A DNA stretch of 64,000 nucleotides from JAVVEG01 sp032251455 (lineage in GTDB: Bacteria > Pseudomonadota > Gammaproteobacteria > Pseudomonadales > Pseudohongiellaceae): assembly GCA_032251455.1 (NCBI GenBank), contig JAVVEG010000001.1, positions 62,001-126,000 of the forward strand, written 5' to 3'. Shown piece by piece: positions 1-8,803 of the stretch. The translations under genes were made by a program, and so were the position numbers. The notes under the pieces were generated by a model. It ran no database searches and was not told where the DNA came from. It saw nothing but the letters and a program-made list of their open reading frames with translations. Within the stretch, counting starts at the first letter, position 1. Each line of letters opens with the position of its first letter.

Positions 1-223
1 CTTCCTGGGCAGCCCAGTTGTTGATTTCCTGCACGGCCAGTTTTTCCCCCTCCGACACCCTGGCGGAAGCGACCTCGATTCGGTCCACTCTCAGCGACTG
101 CAACAGCGCCTTGGCTATGCTGACCTTTTCCTTGGCGGTGAAGGAAACACTCTGGGTCTGTTCCCCGTCGCGCAGCGTGGTATCCAGCAGCTTGATATGT
201 CGTGTCTTTGTCTTTGCGCTCAT
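1..223 (-). CDS. Citramalate/2-isopropylmalate synthase-like protein, N-terminal part only
   Basis: Only the first 74 codons are in the window; the gene runs off the left edge. After a short basic N-terminus the protein reads LLDTTLRDGEQTQ, the signature of the DRE-TIM metallolyase family (2-isopropylmalate, homocitrate and citramalate synthases). In this family the R and D of LRDGEQ take part in catalysis and metal binding, and the enzymes condense acetyl-CoA with a 2-oxo acid. The start is the ATG at 221-223. The N-terminus is unlike that of the leuA at 31052, so this is a different branch, possibly a citramalate synthase for isoleucine. The exact substrate cannot be read from this fragment. 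Confidence 0.75.
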   Translation of the reverse strand, partial: MSAKTKTRHIKLLDTTLRDGEQTQSVSFTAKEKVSIAKALLQSLRVDRIEVASARVSEGEKLAVQEINNWAAQE

Positions 224-318
224 TTATGATCCTGCATCCGGGCCCCGCCAGTGGGGAGCCGATTCTAACAAATAACGGTTTATTAAAGAACCGGCCTTTG
301 CGGCCGATGCAGCAGGCT

Positions 319-900
319 ATGAAAATGAAACTTTTTAGCGTCCTCGCCGGCTTGTTGGTGGTTTTGCCGGTTTTCTCACAAACCGATTCTGACATCATTG
401 CAGATCTCCCACCGGACCGCATGTGGTTGCCACGCGACAGTGAATACCTGAGACCTTATTTGAATGCGGCAGTACTGCGTGCGCTGGCAAACGACGACTG
501 CAAGCAAATGTTGTACGCAAGGGTAAATGAGTTCCGCAGCCAGGACAGTGATCCGGTTTTTACCATCCTGTGCCTGAAGGATCGCCGCACAACCTTCAAT
601 CTAGTATTCCCCATAGCCGAGCTGGACCCTTCCTATCTGGCGCCCTCCCGCACAGAAATGGAGGCGGCAGGGCAAAATGAAGACGCGGCAGAGCCACTCT
701 CGCCCATGCTGCAAGAATTGCGTGAGCTGTTATTGCTGGACCCTGGGCAGGTGATTTCCGCGCCAGTACCCGTGCCTCCTGCTTCTTCCTCAGAACCCGC
801 CAGACCCAGTCGGGACCCACAGTCTCTGGATCTGGATCTGGAGGAAATGTTGCAGGCTTCACCCCCGCGGCCCGCAGTCACCCCCGCCGAGATATTCTGA
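319..900 (+). CDS. Putative secreted protein of unknown function
   Basis: I do not recognise this 193-residue protein. It begins with a Sec-type signal sequence (MKMKLFSVLAGLLVVLPVFS, with likely cleavage just after) and is therefore probably periplasmic. The mature part contains two cysteines about 29 residues apart (in DDCKQM and TILCLKD), which could form a disulfide. The C-terminal third is rich in Pro, Ser and acidic residues and looks disordered. ATGs at 307, 319 and 325 are all possible starts; 319 gives the cleanest signal peptide. It lies divergent from the citramalate synthase-like gene and upstream of pntAA, without an obvious link to either. Confidence 0.6.
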   Translation: MKMKLFSVLAGLLVVLPVFSQTDSDIIADLPPDRMWLPRDSEYLRPYLNAAVLRALANDDCKQMLYARVNEFRSQDSDPVFTILCLKDRRTTFNLVFPIAELDPSYLAPSRTEMEAAGQNEDAAEPLSPMLQELRELLLLDPGQVISAPVPVPPASSSEPARPSRDPQSLDLDLEEMLQASPPRPAVTPAEIF

Positions 901-1021
901 TTTCCCGCCTGTCATGGACAGGCCAGCTTTAGGCAACGGCACACAGATAGCGGCACAATAGGCAGACAAAGCCCGAGGGTATATACTGCCCCGGTATTTC
1001 AGCCCGAGGGAGGTTCAGTGC

Positions 1022-2140
1022 ATGGCGATACAGATCAGTGTGCCCAAGGAAATCAAGGGTGGGGAACAGCGGGTGGCGCTGGTTCCGGATATGGCAAAAA
1101 AACTTCTGCAGCAGGGTGTGACGGTAGTCATCGAAACTGGGGCCGGGGAGTTGGCAGGTTTTGCCGACACTGATTATGAAGGCGCAGTCATCGCTCAGGA
1201 TGAAGCAGCGCTTTATGCGCAGGCCAATATTGTGCTGACGGTGAATCCACTGAGCAAGGAGCAGATGGATAAACTTCCGGACGGCTGCATCCTGATCGGG
1301 TATATGAATCCCTATACCGACACCGGACGCTTCCAGCAACTCGATGCCCGATCCATCACGGCCTTTGCCATGGAAAAAATTCCCCGCATTTCCAGAGCCC
1401 AGGCCATGGATGCGTTGTCTTCGCAGGCCTCGATAGCCGGCTACAAGGCCGTGTTGCTGGCCAGCACCTTGTCCGGAAAATTTTTCCCGATGCTGACCAC
1501 CGCCGCCGGTACCGTACGTCCCTCCAGAGTGCTGATCATCGGCGCCGGTGTTGCTGGCCTGCAGGCCATTGCCACCGCGCGTCGGCTGGGGGCTATCGTG
1601 GAAGCCTACGATGTCCGCCCGGCAGTCAAGGAACAGGTGGAGTCACTTGGCGCCAAATTCGTCGATATTGATATCAAGGCCGAAGGCAGCGGTGGCTATG
1701 CTCGTGAGTTGACCGAGGACGAGAAAGCCCAGCAACAGGCCATTCTTGCCCGCCATGTGGCCACGGCAGATGTGCTCATCACCACGGCAGCGATTCCCGG
1801 CAGACCTTCGCCGAAGATCATCAGCAAGGCCATGGTGGAAGGCATGAAAGGGGGGGCAGTGATAGTGGACCTGGCGGCAGAGGGCGGAGGCAACTGCGAA
1901 TTGACGGTGCCAGGTGAAACCATCGTGCACCAGCGAGTGAAAGTGGCCGGACCATTGAATGTGCCGGCCACGGTCGCCAATCATGCCAGCGAACTGTATG
2001 CCCGCAACCTGATGAATTTTCTTGGCCTGATTTTGGTGGAGGGTGAAATCAGTATCAATCTGGAAGACCAGGTACTCAAAGACAGTCTGGTGACAGAACC
2101 CGAAAATGCAGCTCAGGCTGTGGCAGGAGGTGCCGTATGA
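1022..2140 (+). CDS. pntAA: NAD(P) transhydrogenase subunit alpha part 1 (domain I)
   Basis: This is the soluble NAD(H)-binding domain of the proton-translocating transhydrogenase, which uses the proton gradient to reduce NADP+ with NADH. The 372-residue protein contains the family segment RAQAMDALSSQASIAGY (about residues 125-141) and a Rossmann motif GAGVAGL (about 174-180). It stops after domain I, as expected for the split three-gene form. The start ATG follows GGGAGG with suitable spacing. Its stop overlaps the pntAB start (ATGA), which indicates translational coupling in a pntAA-pntAB-pntB operon. The family assignment is secure. Confidence 0.96.
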   Translation: MAIQISVPKEIKGGEQRVALVPDMAKKLLQQGVTVVIETGAGELAGFADTDYEGAVIAQDEAALYAQANIVLTVNPLSKEQMDKLPDGCILIGYMNPYTDTGRFQQLDARSITAFAMEKIPRISRAQAMDALSSQASIAGYKAVLLASTLSGKFFPMLTTAAGTVRPSRVLIIGAGVAGLQAIATARRLGAIVEAYDVRPAVKEQVESLGAKFVDIDIKAEGSGGYARELTEDEKAQQQAILARHVATADVLITTAAIPGRPSPKIISKAMVEGMKGGAVIVDLAAEGGGNCELTVPGETIVHQRVKVAGPLNVPATVANHASELYARNLMNFLGLILVEGEISINLEDQVLKDSLVTEPENAAQAVAGGAV

Positions 2141-2445
2141 TCGAAGGGCTGGCAGCATTGTATATTTTCATGTTGGCGGGGTTTACCGGGTTTGAAATCA
2201 TCAGCCGGGTTCCGGTCATTCTGCATACCCCATTGATGTCGGGTTCCAATTTCGTGCATGGCATTGTTCTGGTCGGAGCCATGATTGCTCTGGGTATAGC
2301 CGAAACCACAACCCAGCAGGCCATTGGCTTTATTGCCGTACTGCTGGCGGCTGGTAATGCCGTCGGAGGCTATGTCGTCACCGAACGCATGCTGGAGATG
2401 TTCAAGGCCAGTGATCGCAAGCCGGTCAAAAGTGAGGAGAAGTAA
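2137..2445 (+). CDS. pntAB: NAD(P) transhydrogenase subunit alpha part 2 (membrane)
   Basis: This 102-residue membrane subunit supplies part of the proton channel (domain II) of the transhydrogenase. It shows three hydrophobic helices at roughly residues 3-22, 30-50 and 55-75 and a charged cytoplasmic tail. Its size and content match the short alpha-2 chain of split transhydrogenases. The ATG overlaps the stop of pntAA by four bases, and its TAA is followed at once by the ATG of pntB, so the three chains are almost certainly made together. Confidence 0.95.
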   Translation: MIEGLAALYIFMLAGFTGFEIISRVPVILHTPLMSGSNFVHGIVLVGAMIALGIAETTTQQAIGFIAVLLAAGNAVGGYVVTERMLEMFKASDRKPVKSEEK

Positions 2446-3873
2446 ATGGAAGCACTGATCCAGTTCAGTTATTTTCTTGCGGCGGTCCTGTTCATCCTCG
2501 GCCTGAAACAGATGAGTTCCCCGGTGACTGCCCGGCGTGGTATTCAATGGGCAGGAGCCGGTATGGTGCTGGCTACCCTGGTGACCTTCGCCGCCGAAGA
2601 GATTACCGGTAACGCGCAGGCGGCCACCAATGTCATGTTGATCATTCTTGCCATCGGCATTGGGGGTGGTTACGCCTGGTATACAGGCAGAAAGGTGGCG
2701 ATGACCGATATGCCCCAGATGATTGCCATGTACAACGGCATGGGGGGTGGTGCAGCAGCAACCATTGCTGCGGTCGAGTTGCTCAAGGCCCAGGCAGCGG
2801 TGACTGCCGGCGAAGCAGACAGTATCTCGGCGGTACTGGGCAGCGATGTCACCATTCTGGCCATTGTGGGCGCCATTATCGGCACCATCGCCTTCAGCGG
2901 CAGCATTATTGCCTGGGCCAAGCTCGATGGCCGGCTGCAGACCAACCGGCTGCTGCCCCGGCAACAACTGATCAATCTGCTGATTGCGCTGGTCATGGTG
3001 TTCTATGCCGGTTCGGTGTATTTCACGGCTGAACTGACACCAATCATTACCTTCTTTGTGTTGGCCCTGGTGCTGGGTATCTTCATCACCGTACCCGTAG
3101 GTGGCGCGGACATGCCGGTCATCATCTCCCTGTTCAACGCCCTGACCGGGCTGGCAGTGGGTTTCGAAGGCTATGTGCTGGGCAATGCTGCCATGATCAT
3201 TGCCGGTACGGTGGTCGGTTCGGCCGGTACCTTGCTGACGCACCTGATGGCCAAGGCCATGAACCGCTCAGTCGGCAATGTGTTTTTCAGTGGCTTTGGC
3301 ACTGCGGCAGCAACCGAGGCCGATGCGTCCGCCGAAGGCGGCAGTTTGAAGGAAATCCAGGCCCAGGACGTTGGCATCATGATGGCCTATGCCAGCCAGG
3401 TCATCATCATCCCCGGCTATGGCATGGCCGTTGCCCAGGCCCAGCACAAGATCTGGGAGTTGACGCAATTGCTCAATGACAAGGGTGTCAAGGTCAAGTT
3501 TGCCATTCATCCGGTTGCCGGCCGCATGCCTGGCCACATGAATGTGCTGCTGGCGGAAGCGGGTGTGCCCTACGACATGATTTATGACATGGAAGACATC
3601 AATGCCGATTTCCACAACACCACGGTAACCCTGGTTATCGGGGCCAATGATGTGGTCAATCCGGCTGCCAAAAAAGACCCCTCCAGCCCCTTGTTCGGCA
3701 TGCCGATTCTGGATGCGGGCGATTCGGACAACGTCATTGTCATCAAGCGCGGACGTGGCACAGGGTTCTCCGGGGTCGAAAATCCGCTGTTTTTTGCCGA
3801 TAACACGCGGATGTTGTTCGGTGATGGCCAAAAAGCAGCCAATGAACTGATTCAGGCTGTCAAAGAGTTATAG
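2446..3873 (+). CDS. pntB: NAD(P) transhydrogenase subunit beta
   Basis: The beta chain (475 residues) combines the rest of the membrane channel with the NADP(H)-binding domain III. The N-terminal 260 residues are a series of hydrophobic helices. The C-terminal 180 residues contain the conserved nucleotide-site segments GYGMAVAQAQ and HPVAGRMPGHMNVLLAEA. Length and domain order match the family. It begins directly after the pntAB stop. With pntAA and pntAB it forms the complete inner-membrane enzyme that supplies NADPH. An RDD protein follows after 8 bases and may be co-transcribed. Confidence 0.96.
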   Translation: MEALIQFSYFLAAVLFILGLKQMSSPVTARRGIQWAGAGMVLATLVTFAAEEITGNAQAATNVMLIILAIGIGGGYAWYTGRKVAMTDMPQMIAMYNGMGGGAAATIAAVELLKAQAAVTAGEADSISAVLGSDVTILAIVGAIIGTIAFSGSIIAWAKLDGRLQTNRLLPRQQLINLLIALVMVFYAGSVYFTAELTPIITFFVLALVLGIFITVPVGGADMPVIISLFNALTGLAVGFEGYVLGNAAMIIAGTVVGSAGTLLTHLMAKAMNRSVGNVFFSGFGTAAATEADASAEGGSLKEIQAQDVGIMMAYASQVIIIPGYGMAVAQAQHKIWELTQLLNDKGVKVKFAIHPVAGRMPGHMNVLLAEAGVPYDMIYDMEDINADFHNTTVTLVIGANDVVNPAAKKDPSSPLFGMPILDAGDSDNVIVIKRGRGTGFSGVENPLFFADNTRMLFGDGQKAANELIQAVKEL

Positions 3874-3881
3874 GTAAACCC

Positions 3882-4385
3882 TTGTCGGATAAATCCTCTA
3901 CCCCAATCACACCTGAGGTGCTTGCTGCAGCCCCGCGTGCGGGGCTCTGGCGGCGTCTGGCTGCCTTGCTCTACGATGTCTTCCTGGTGGCAGCCATCTG
4001 GATGTTCCTGGGCTTCATCATGCAGCTGATCGTCGGCACTGGCAGCAGCCAGTTGGTTGATGGCCGGGTGCAGACGGACCCGGTATACAGTGCTGTACTG
4101 TTTGCCCTGATGGTCAGCAGCGCAGCCTGGTTCTATATTGGCTTCTGGCAGCGCACCGGCCAGACCCTGGGCATGATCGCCTGGCGGATCAAGGTTGTGT
4201 CGGTGGACAATTCCCCTCTCGATCTGCGACAGGGGCTTATCCGCTTTTTTGCCGCCTGGCCGGCTTTCTGGTTGGGTGGACTGGGCTATCTCTGGTTGTA
4301 CATCGACCGCGAAGGCGATGCCTTGCATGAAAAACTCTCGGGCAGCAAGACGGTACTCCTGCCTAAACATGCCCGTCCTTTCTGA
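3882..4385 (+). CDS. RDD family membrane protein
   Basis: This is a 167-residue inner-membrane protein of the RDD family. After about 20 polar residues comes WRRLAALLYDVFLVAAIW, the family's first-helix motif with its conserved Arg and Asp. A second hydrophobic helix (about 70-90) and a third near the C-terminus follow, with the segment RTGQTLGMIAWRIKVV between them, which is typical of RDD proteins. The start is probably TTG at 3882, eight bases after the pntB stop; no ATG near the N-terminus gives a full domain. RDD proteins have few proven functions (ion transport has been suggested for some), so no specific role is assigned. Confidence 0.85.
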   Translation: MSDKSSTPITPEVLAAAPRAGLWRRLAALLYDVFLVAAIWMFLGFIMQLIVGTGSSQLVDGRVQTDPVYSAVLFALMVSSAAWFYIGFWQRTGQTLGMIAWRIKVVSVDNSPLDLRQGLIRFFAAWPAFWLGGLGYLWLYIDREGDALHEKLSGSKTVLLPKHARPF

Positions 4386-4444
4386 ACCGCAAAGGCTTTG
4401 AGAAAAGGTTTTTGCGCCGGGTTCCAACGCAGGGTCACAGCGGA

Positions 4445-5518
4445 TCAGACCCGGCGCAGCAGGGCCAGGCCCAGGCCGGCGCTGAGCATTATCGGCAACA
4501 AAACGGCAAGTACGGGATCAAGCCCGTAAATCAGAGTGGTCGGGGCCAATGTGCGTTCAATGATATTGAAGCCAAGGCCGATGCAGATGGCCACGAAAAC
4601 CCGATAACCCATGGTGGCATCCCGCAGAGGACCAAAGACAAAAGAGATGGCCAGCAGAACCAGTGCGGCGGTGGTCAGGGGCTGCAGGAGTTTCTTCCAG
4701 AAAGCCAGGAAATAGGGTTTGCTGTCCAGATTCTGTGTAGCAAAATACCCGGCAAACCGGTACAACCCGGAGATGGACTGGTATTTGGGTTCCACCAGCA
4801 AGACGCTCAGCAGCTGTGGCGACAGATCAACCTCCCAGGTCATGGTGTCATGTTGGTCGGTCATTATCTGTGCATTGGCAAAGCGGGTCTCCACCACATC
4901 CTCCAACAACCAGTAATTGGTGTCCGGGGTCTGGATGTAGCGGGCCGCGCTGGCGAAGCTGCTGCTGATCAGTTGGCGTCGTTCGTTCAGCTGATAGCGG
5001 GTAATACCGAACAGTTGTCGCCCACCGGGGGCAATGGCGTTGACATGGACGAATTCATTGCCGATTTTGTGCCAGTCCCCGTGCGAGGTATTGATGGCCT
5101 CGCCACCACTCTGGATCAGAGCCCTGTTGCTCTGGGCCTGCTGCTCCAGGGTGGGGGCCAGCCATTCGCCCATGAACAGGCCCAGCAGCATGACCAGCAG
5201 GGTGGGTTTCATCACAGACCAGGCAATACGGTAAGTACTGATGCCTGCCGCCTGCATGATGACCAACTCGTTGCTGGAAGCCAGGATGCCCAGGCCGACC
5301 AGGGCACCGCCAAGCGCCATGAATGGCAATAACTCGTGCAGAGCGGTAGGGGTTGTCATCAGCACAAATTGCAAGGCATTCATGGCACTATAGTTGGCAT
5401 TGATATCGCCAAGCTCGTCGATGTAGGTGAACAGGAAGTCCACTCCACCGATCAGGGCCATGATCACCAGCATGGATAGAATCACCGTTTTGGCGATGTA
5501 GCGGTCCAGTGTGCGCAT
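4445..5518 (-). CDS. lptG: LPS export ABC transporter permease LptG
   Basis: LptG pairs with LptF to form the membrane part of the LptB2FG transporter, which extracts lipopolysaccharide from the inner membrane. The 357-residue protein starts MRTLDRYIAKTVILSML, a standard LptG opening. It has helices at both ends with a large periplasmic domain between them (about residues 110-270). The start is the ATG at 5516-5518, which overlaps the last base of the lptF stop (TGATG), so the two subunits are translationally coupled. A longer in-frame extension upstream lies inside lptF and is not credible. Confidence 0.94.
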   Translation of the reverse strand: MRTLDRYIAKTVILSMLVIMALIGGVDFLFTYIDELGDINANYSAMNALQFVLMTTPTALHELLPFMALGGALVGLGILASSNELVIMQAAGISTYRIAWSVMKPTLLVMLLGLFMGEWLAPTLEQQAQSNRALIQSGGEAINTSHGDWHKIGNEFVHVNAIAPGGRQLFGITRYQLNERRQLISSSFASAARYIQTPDTNYWLLEDVVETRFANAQIMTDQHDTMTWEVDLSPQLLSVLLVEPKYQSISGLYRFAGYFATQNLDSKPYFLAFWKKLLQPLTTAALVLLAISFVFGPLRDATMGYRVFVAICIGLGFNIIERTLAPTTLIYGLDPVLAVLLPIMLSAGLGLALLRRV

Positions 5519-6639
5519 CAGACAGAGCCCATCAGTGTGCTGGCCCGTTTGATCCGGCCAGTCTTGCGCCAGGGTTGTCGGTACAGCAGCAGCGCCAGGG
5601 TCAGGAAAAGCAGATGCACCCACCACAAACCGATGACCGGGCTGATGATCCCATCCTCAACCCAGGCAAGAGCCAGTTGCAACATGATGTAGTAGAACGC
5701 ATAGATGGCAGTTGCCGGCACCAGTTTGCTGAAACGACCCTGGCGGGGTTCCACCTTGCTCAGTGGAACCGCTATCAGGGTCAGTATGGGAATCAGCAGG
5801 ATGACCGAGATGCGCCATTGCAATTCAGCCCGGGCAGGGGCATCGGTGGACTGCCACAATGCCAGGGTGGGCAGGGCTTTTTCACGCAGGACAGGTTCGA
5901 GCTCGGCGCGCTCTGGCAACAACAGTCCCTGGGTTTCGAACTGAGTAATCTGATAATCAGCCTGACCAGGAATGCCATCATAAAAATACCCGTTTTCAAG
6001 CAGCATGAAGCGGCGTCCTGAGTTCGGTTCCACAATCGGGCGCGCAGATTCAGCAACCATGATGCGCAGTTGGGACGTCCCCTCTGCCGAGTCAGTGCGC
6101 ACAGCTACAAAGGGATTGTTGAGCTGGCGTCCTTCATTGCCAACCACAATGCTTTCCGCATAGGTGGTGCGCAGATCATTGTCGAAGTTCTGGAACTGGC
6201 CCGGCATGATCAGATCCAGTTCGGTCAGCTCGTCCTGGCTTTGGCCCAGGCGCTCGGTGTTCTGTAATCCCCAGGGGGCCAGTTGCAGGCTGAACAACGC
6301 AACCCCTGCGGCCACCATGCTGGAACACAGCAGGCTGGCCGTCAGCAGTTTGCGCATGCTGTAACCGCAGGCATGCAACACGGACATCTCATTTTCGGCG
6401 TACATGCGTCCATAGGCGAGCAGGATGCCAAGGAACAGGGCAAAGGGCAGAATGACCAGCATGAAATCAGGCAGGCGGTAAAGCATCAGCAGGAACAGCA
6501 CATCAGAAGACAGACGCCCTTCAACCACATTCGACAGGTATTGCAGAAAGCGCGTTATGAAAGCAATGAGCAACAGAATCAGGGTGACCGCAGCCATCAC
6601 CTGGAAAATTTGTCGGCTCAGGTAGCGGAAAATAATCAT
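5518..6639 (-). CDS. lptF: LPS export ABC transporter permease LptF
   Basis: LptF is the partner permease of LptG in lipopolysaccharide export. The 373-residue protein begins MIIFRYLSRQIFQVMAA, as usual for LptF. It has transmembrane helices in the first 110 residues, a periplasmic beta-rich domain in the middle, and three helices at the end. The start chosen is ATG at 6637-6639; a 13-codon upstream extension has no family support. It lies 7 bases downstream of the thioesterase gene and one base into lptG, giving the operon thioesterase-lptF-lptG. In many gammaproteobacteria lptFG is divergent from pepA. Here the thioesterase sits in between. Confidence 0.94.
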   Translation of the reverse strand: MIIFRYLSRQIFQVMAAVTLILLLIAFITRFLQYLSNVVEGRLSSDVLFLLMLYRLPDFMLVILPFALFLGILLAYGRMYAENEMSVLHACGYSMRKLLTASLLCSSMVAAGVALFSLQLAPWGLQNTERLGQSQDELTELDLIMPGQFQNFDNDLRTTYAESIVVGNEGRQLNNPFVAVRTDSAEGTSQLRIMVAESARPIVEPNSGRRFMLLENGYFYDGIPGQADYQITQFETQGLLLPERAELEPVLREKALPTLALWQSTDAPARAELQWRISVILLIPILTLIAVPLSKVEPRQGRFSKLVPATAIYAFYYIMLQLALAWVEDGIISPVIGLWWVHLLFLTLALLLYRQPWRKTGRIKRASTLMGSV

Positions 6640-6646
6640 GCTGTCA

Positions 6647-7093
6647 TCAGACCAGATCAGCCTGTTCGGATTGCCCAAGCAAGATCCGAAAGGCGGGAGG
6701 AAACGGCGCTATCTTGTGCTTGTCAAAATCGAAGAAGACCACACCTACCTTGGCATTGCAAACAACTCTTTCCAGGGCCGCATTGGTAATCTGAAAACTG
6801 ATATCGCAACCGTAACGGTTGAACTTGCCCACGCCGACCTCGACTACAAGAATATCCTTGGCGAATGATTCGGAGCGGTAATCGATGGCCATGTCGGTCA
6901 CCACCATGCCCAGCCCGAAGATGTTGGATTCGGTAAACCCGAGGCTGGCCAGAAACTGCAGGCGAGCTTCGTGCAGGATGTGCACCATGGCTACGCTGTT
7001 AAGGTGTTTGGCATAGTCCAGGTCACTGAACCTGACCGGATACTCCATGCTGAACAGGAACTCTTCGGGCATGCTGATCTTGACGCGTGGCAT
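6647..7093 (-). CDS. Acyl-CoA thioesterase, 4HBT hotdog family
   Basis: This 148-residue single-hotdog protein resembles YbgC/FadM-type thioesterases, which hydrolyse acyl-CoA or aromatic-CoA thioesters. The N-terminal motif VRFSDLDYAKHLNSVAM fits the family's F-D-D-x-H-x-N pattern, with the catalytic Asp in SDLD. A central beta stretch (ILVVEVGVGKFNRYGCDISF) follows the long hotdog helix. The ATG at 7093 is the first gene start on the minus side of the divergent region shared with pepA. It lies only 7 bases before lptF. The substrate is unknown; a lipid-related role would fit the LPS-export neighbours but is not shown. Confidence 0.88.
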   Translation of the reverse strand: MPRVKISMPEEFLFSMEYPVRFSDLDYAKHLNSVAMVHILHEARLQFLASLGFTESNIFGLGMVVTDMAIDYRSESFAKDILVVEVGVGKFNRYGCDISFQITNAALERVVCNAKVGVVFFDFDKHKIAPFPPAFRILLGQSEQADLV

Positions 7094-7282
7094 AAATACT
7101 CCGAAAGCTGATTGGCCGGGCGGTTCAGGGCGCCAATTTTAATAGGCTAGGCCCTGCAAGTACACTGCAGAAGACCGCGCCAGCCCGGTATCGTTACTGT
7201 CAATTGTCTGCCGGTTGCTTAAGCTACTGAATATCATTAGGATTGCTCAGGTTTCCAGCCACCCATAAAACTACGGATATTT

Positions 7283-8773
7283 ATGAAATATTTACTACAA
7301 AGTACCAGCCCGGCAAAAAAGAGCGTTGACTGCCTGTCAGTGGCAGTATGGAGCAAGAACCGGGTAGATACCGAAGATAGTGATCTGCCTGCGGAGGCCC
7401 TGGCCCCAATACAAGCCATCCTTCGCAACGGCGATCTGTCCGACAAGCCCGGCGAAACACTCCTGGTTCATGCGCCGGCAGGAATCAATGCCCGTCGGCT
7501 GCTGTTGGTCAGCTGTGGTCAGCCAGATGCGTTCGATGCCAGGGCTTTTCGCAAGGCCGTGCGTGCTGCTCTGGGTACCTTGTTGAAATCCGGCAGTAAG
7601 GAAGTGGTGCTGGCCTTGCCTGTCACCAGGATCAAGGATCGGGATGCAGCCTGGGGGCTGACCCAACTGGTCATCGAGTGTGAGACGGCAGCGTATCGCT
7701 ACGCCGAAACCAAGAGCCGCAAACCTGAGTCGCCGGCATTGCGAACAGTCAGCCTGAAGCCGCCTGCCGGGCTTGCCCGCAAACAGGCCCAGCTTGCCGT
7801 CACTGCTGGTGAGAGCATCGCCGCAGGCATTACCCTTGCCCGGCATCTGGGCAACCTGCCGGGCAATCTCTGTACGCCGGTCTATCTGGCCCAGCAGGCA
7901 GCAGCACTGGGGCGCAAATACCCCAAGTTGAAGACCAGCATCCTGGATGAAAAGCAGATGAAAAAACTGGGTATGGGTTCCCTGCTTTCAGTGGCGGCCG
8001 GTTCCCAGCATGAAGCCCGTTTGGCTGTCATGGAATACAAGGGCAGTGCCCGAGCCGGGTCCCGGCCCTATGTGCTGGTTGGCAAAGGGATTACCTTCGA
8101 TACCGGTGGCATCAGCCTGAAACCGGGGGCAGGCATGGATGAGATGAAATTCGATATGTGCGGGGCGGCCAGTGTGCTGGGCGTAATGAACGCAGTGGCG
8201 CAGTTGCAATTGCCGATCAATGTGGTTGGCGTTATTGCAACCGCGGAAAATATGCCGGGTCCGACTGCAACCAAGCCGGGAGATATTGTCACCAGCATGT
8301 CCGGCCAGACCATTGAGATATTGAATACCGATGCGGAAGGGCGGCTGGTGCTTTGCGATGCGCTGAGTTATGTCGAGCGCTTCAAGCCAAAGACAGTGAT
8401 CGATATCGCCACCCTGACCGGGGCGGCAGTGGCCACTTTCGGCGAACACGTCTCCGCGCTGCTCAGCAATAATGACGCTCTGGCAACAGAGCTGCTGAGT
8501 TCGGGGCAGAACGTGCTGGACCCGGCCTGGCAACTGCCACTCTGGGACGAATACCAATCCCTGCTGGACAGTAATTTTGCCGATATTGCCAATATCGGCG
8601 GGCCGAAGGCGGGCACCATCACGGCAGCCTGTTTTCTGTCCCGGTTCACGGCGAAGTATCACTGGGCCCATCTGGACATAGCCGGTACAGCCTGGTTGTC
8701 GGGTACGCAGAAAGGCGCTACCGGGCGACCGGTAGCGCTGCTTGTGGAGTATTTGCGCAGACAGAAAGCCTGA
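7283..8773 (+). CDS. pepA: Leucyl aminopeptidase (cytosol aminopeptidase, M17)
   Basis: PepA is a hexameric two-metal exopeptidase that removes N-terminal residues from peptides. In some bacteria it also acts as a DNA-binding regulator. The 496-residue length is standard. The C-terminal catalytic half holds the metal-site segments VGKGITFDTGGISLKPG (Lys and Asp ligands) and NTDAEGRLVLCDAL (Asp, Glu and the catalytic Arg). The N-terminal 180 residues are the less conserved macro-like domain. It is divergent from the thioesterase-lptFG operon across a 189-base gap and convergent with leuB 30 bases downstream. Confidence 0.95.
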   Translation: MKYLLQSTSPAKKSVDCLSVAVWSKNRVDTEDSDLPAEALAPIQAILRNGDLSDKPGETLLVHAPAGINARRLLLVSCGQPDAFDARAFRKAVRAALGTLLKSGSKEVVLALPVTRIKDRDAAWGLTQLVIECETAAYRYAETKSRKPESPALRTVSLKPPAGLARKQAQLAVTAGESIAAGITLARHLGNLPGNLCTPVYLAQQAAALGRKYPKLKTSILDEKQMKKLGMGSLLSVAAGSQHEARLAVMEYKGSARAGSRPYVLVGKGITFDTGGISLKPGAGMDEMKFDMCGAASVLGVMNAVAQLQLPINVVGVIATAENMPGPTATKPGDIVTSMSGQTIEILNTDAEGRLVLCDALSYVERFKPKTVIDIATLTGAAVATFGEHVSALLSNNDALATELLSSGQNVLDPAWQLPLWDEYQSLLDSNFADIANIGGPKAGTITAACFLSRFTAKYHWAHLDIAGTAWLSGTQKGATGRPVALLVEYLRRQKA

Positions 8774-8803
8774 GGTTTAAAGCAAGGTTCAGGCTGAGAG
8801 AGT

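Noticed and set aside
907..923. Small hairpin GCCTGTC/GACAGGC after the first secreted protein gene as a terminator
   Set aside because: The stem is only 7 bp with a 3-base loop and the following bases are not T-rich enough.
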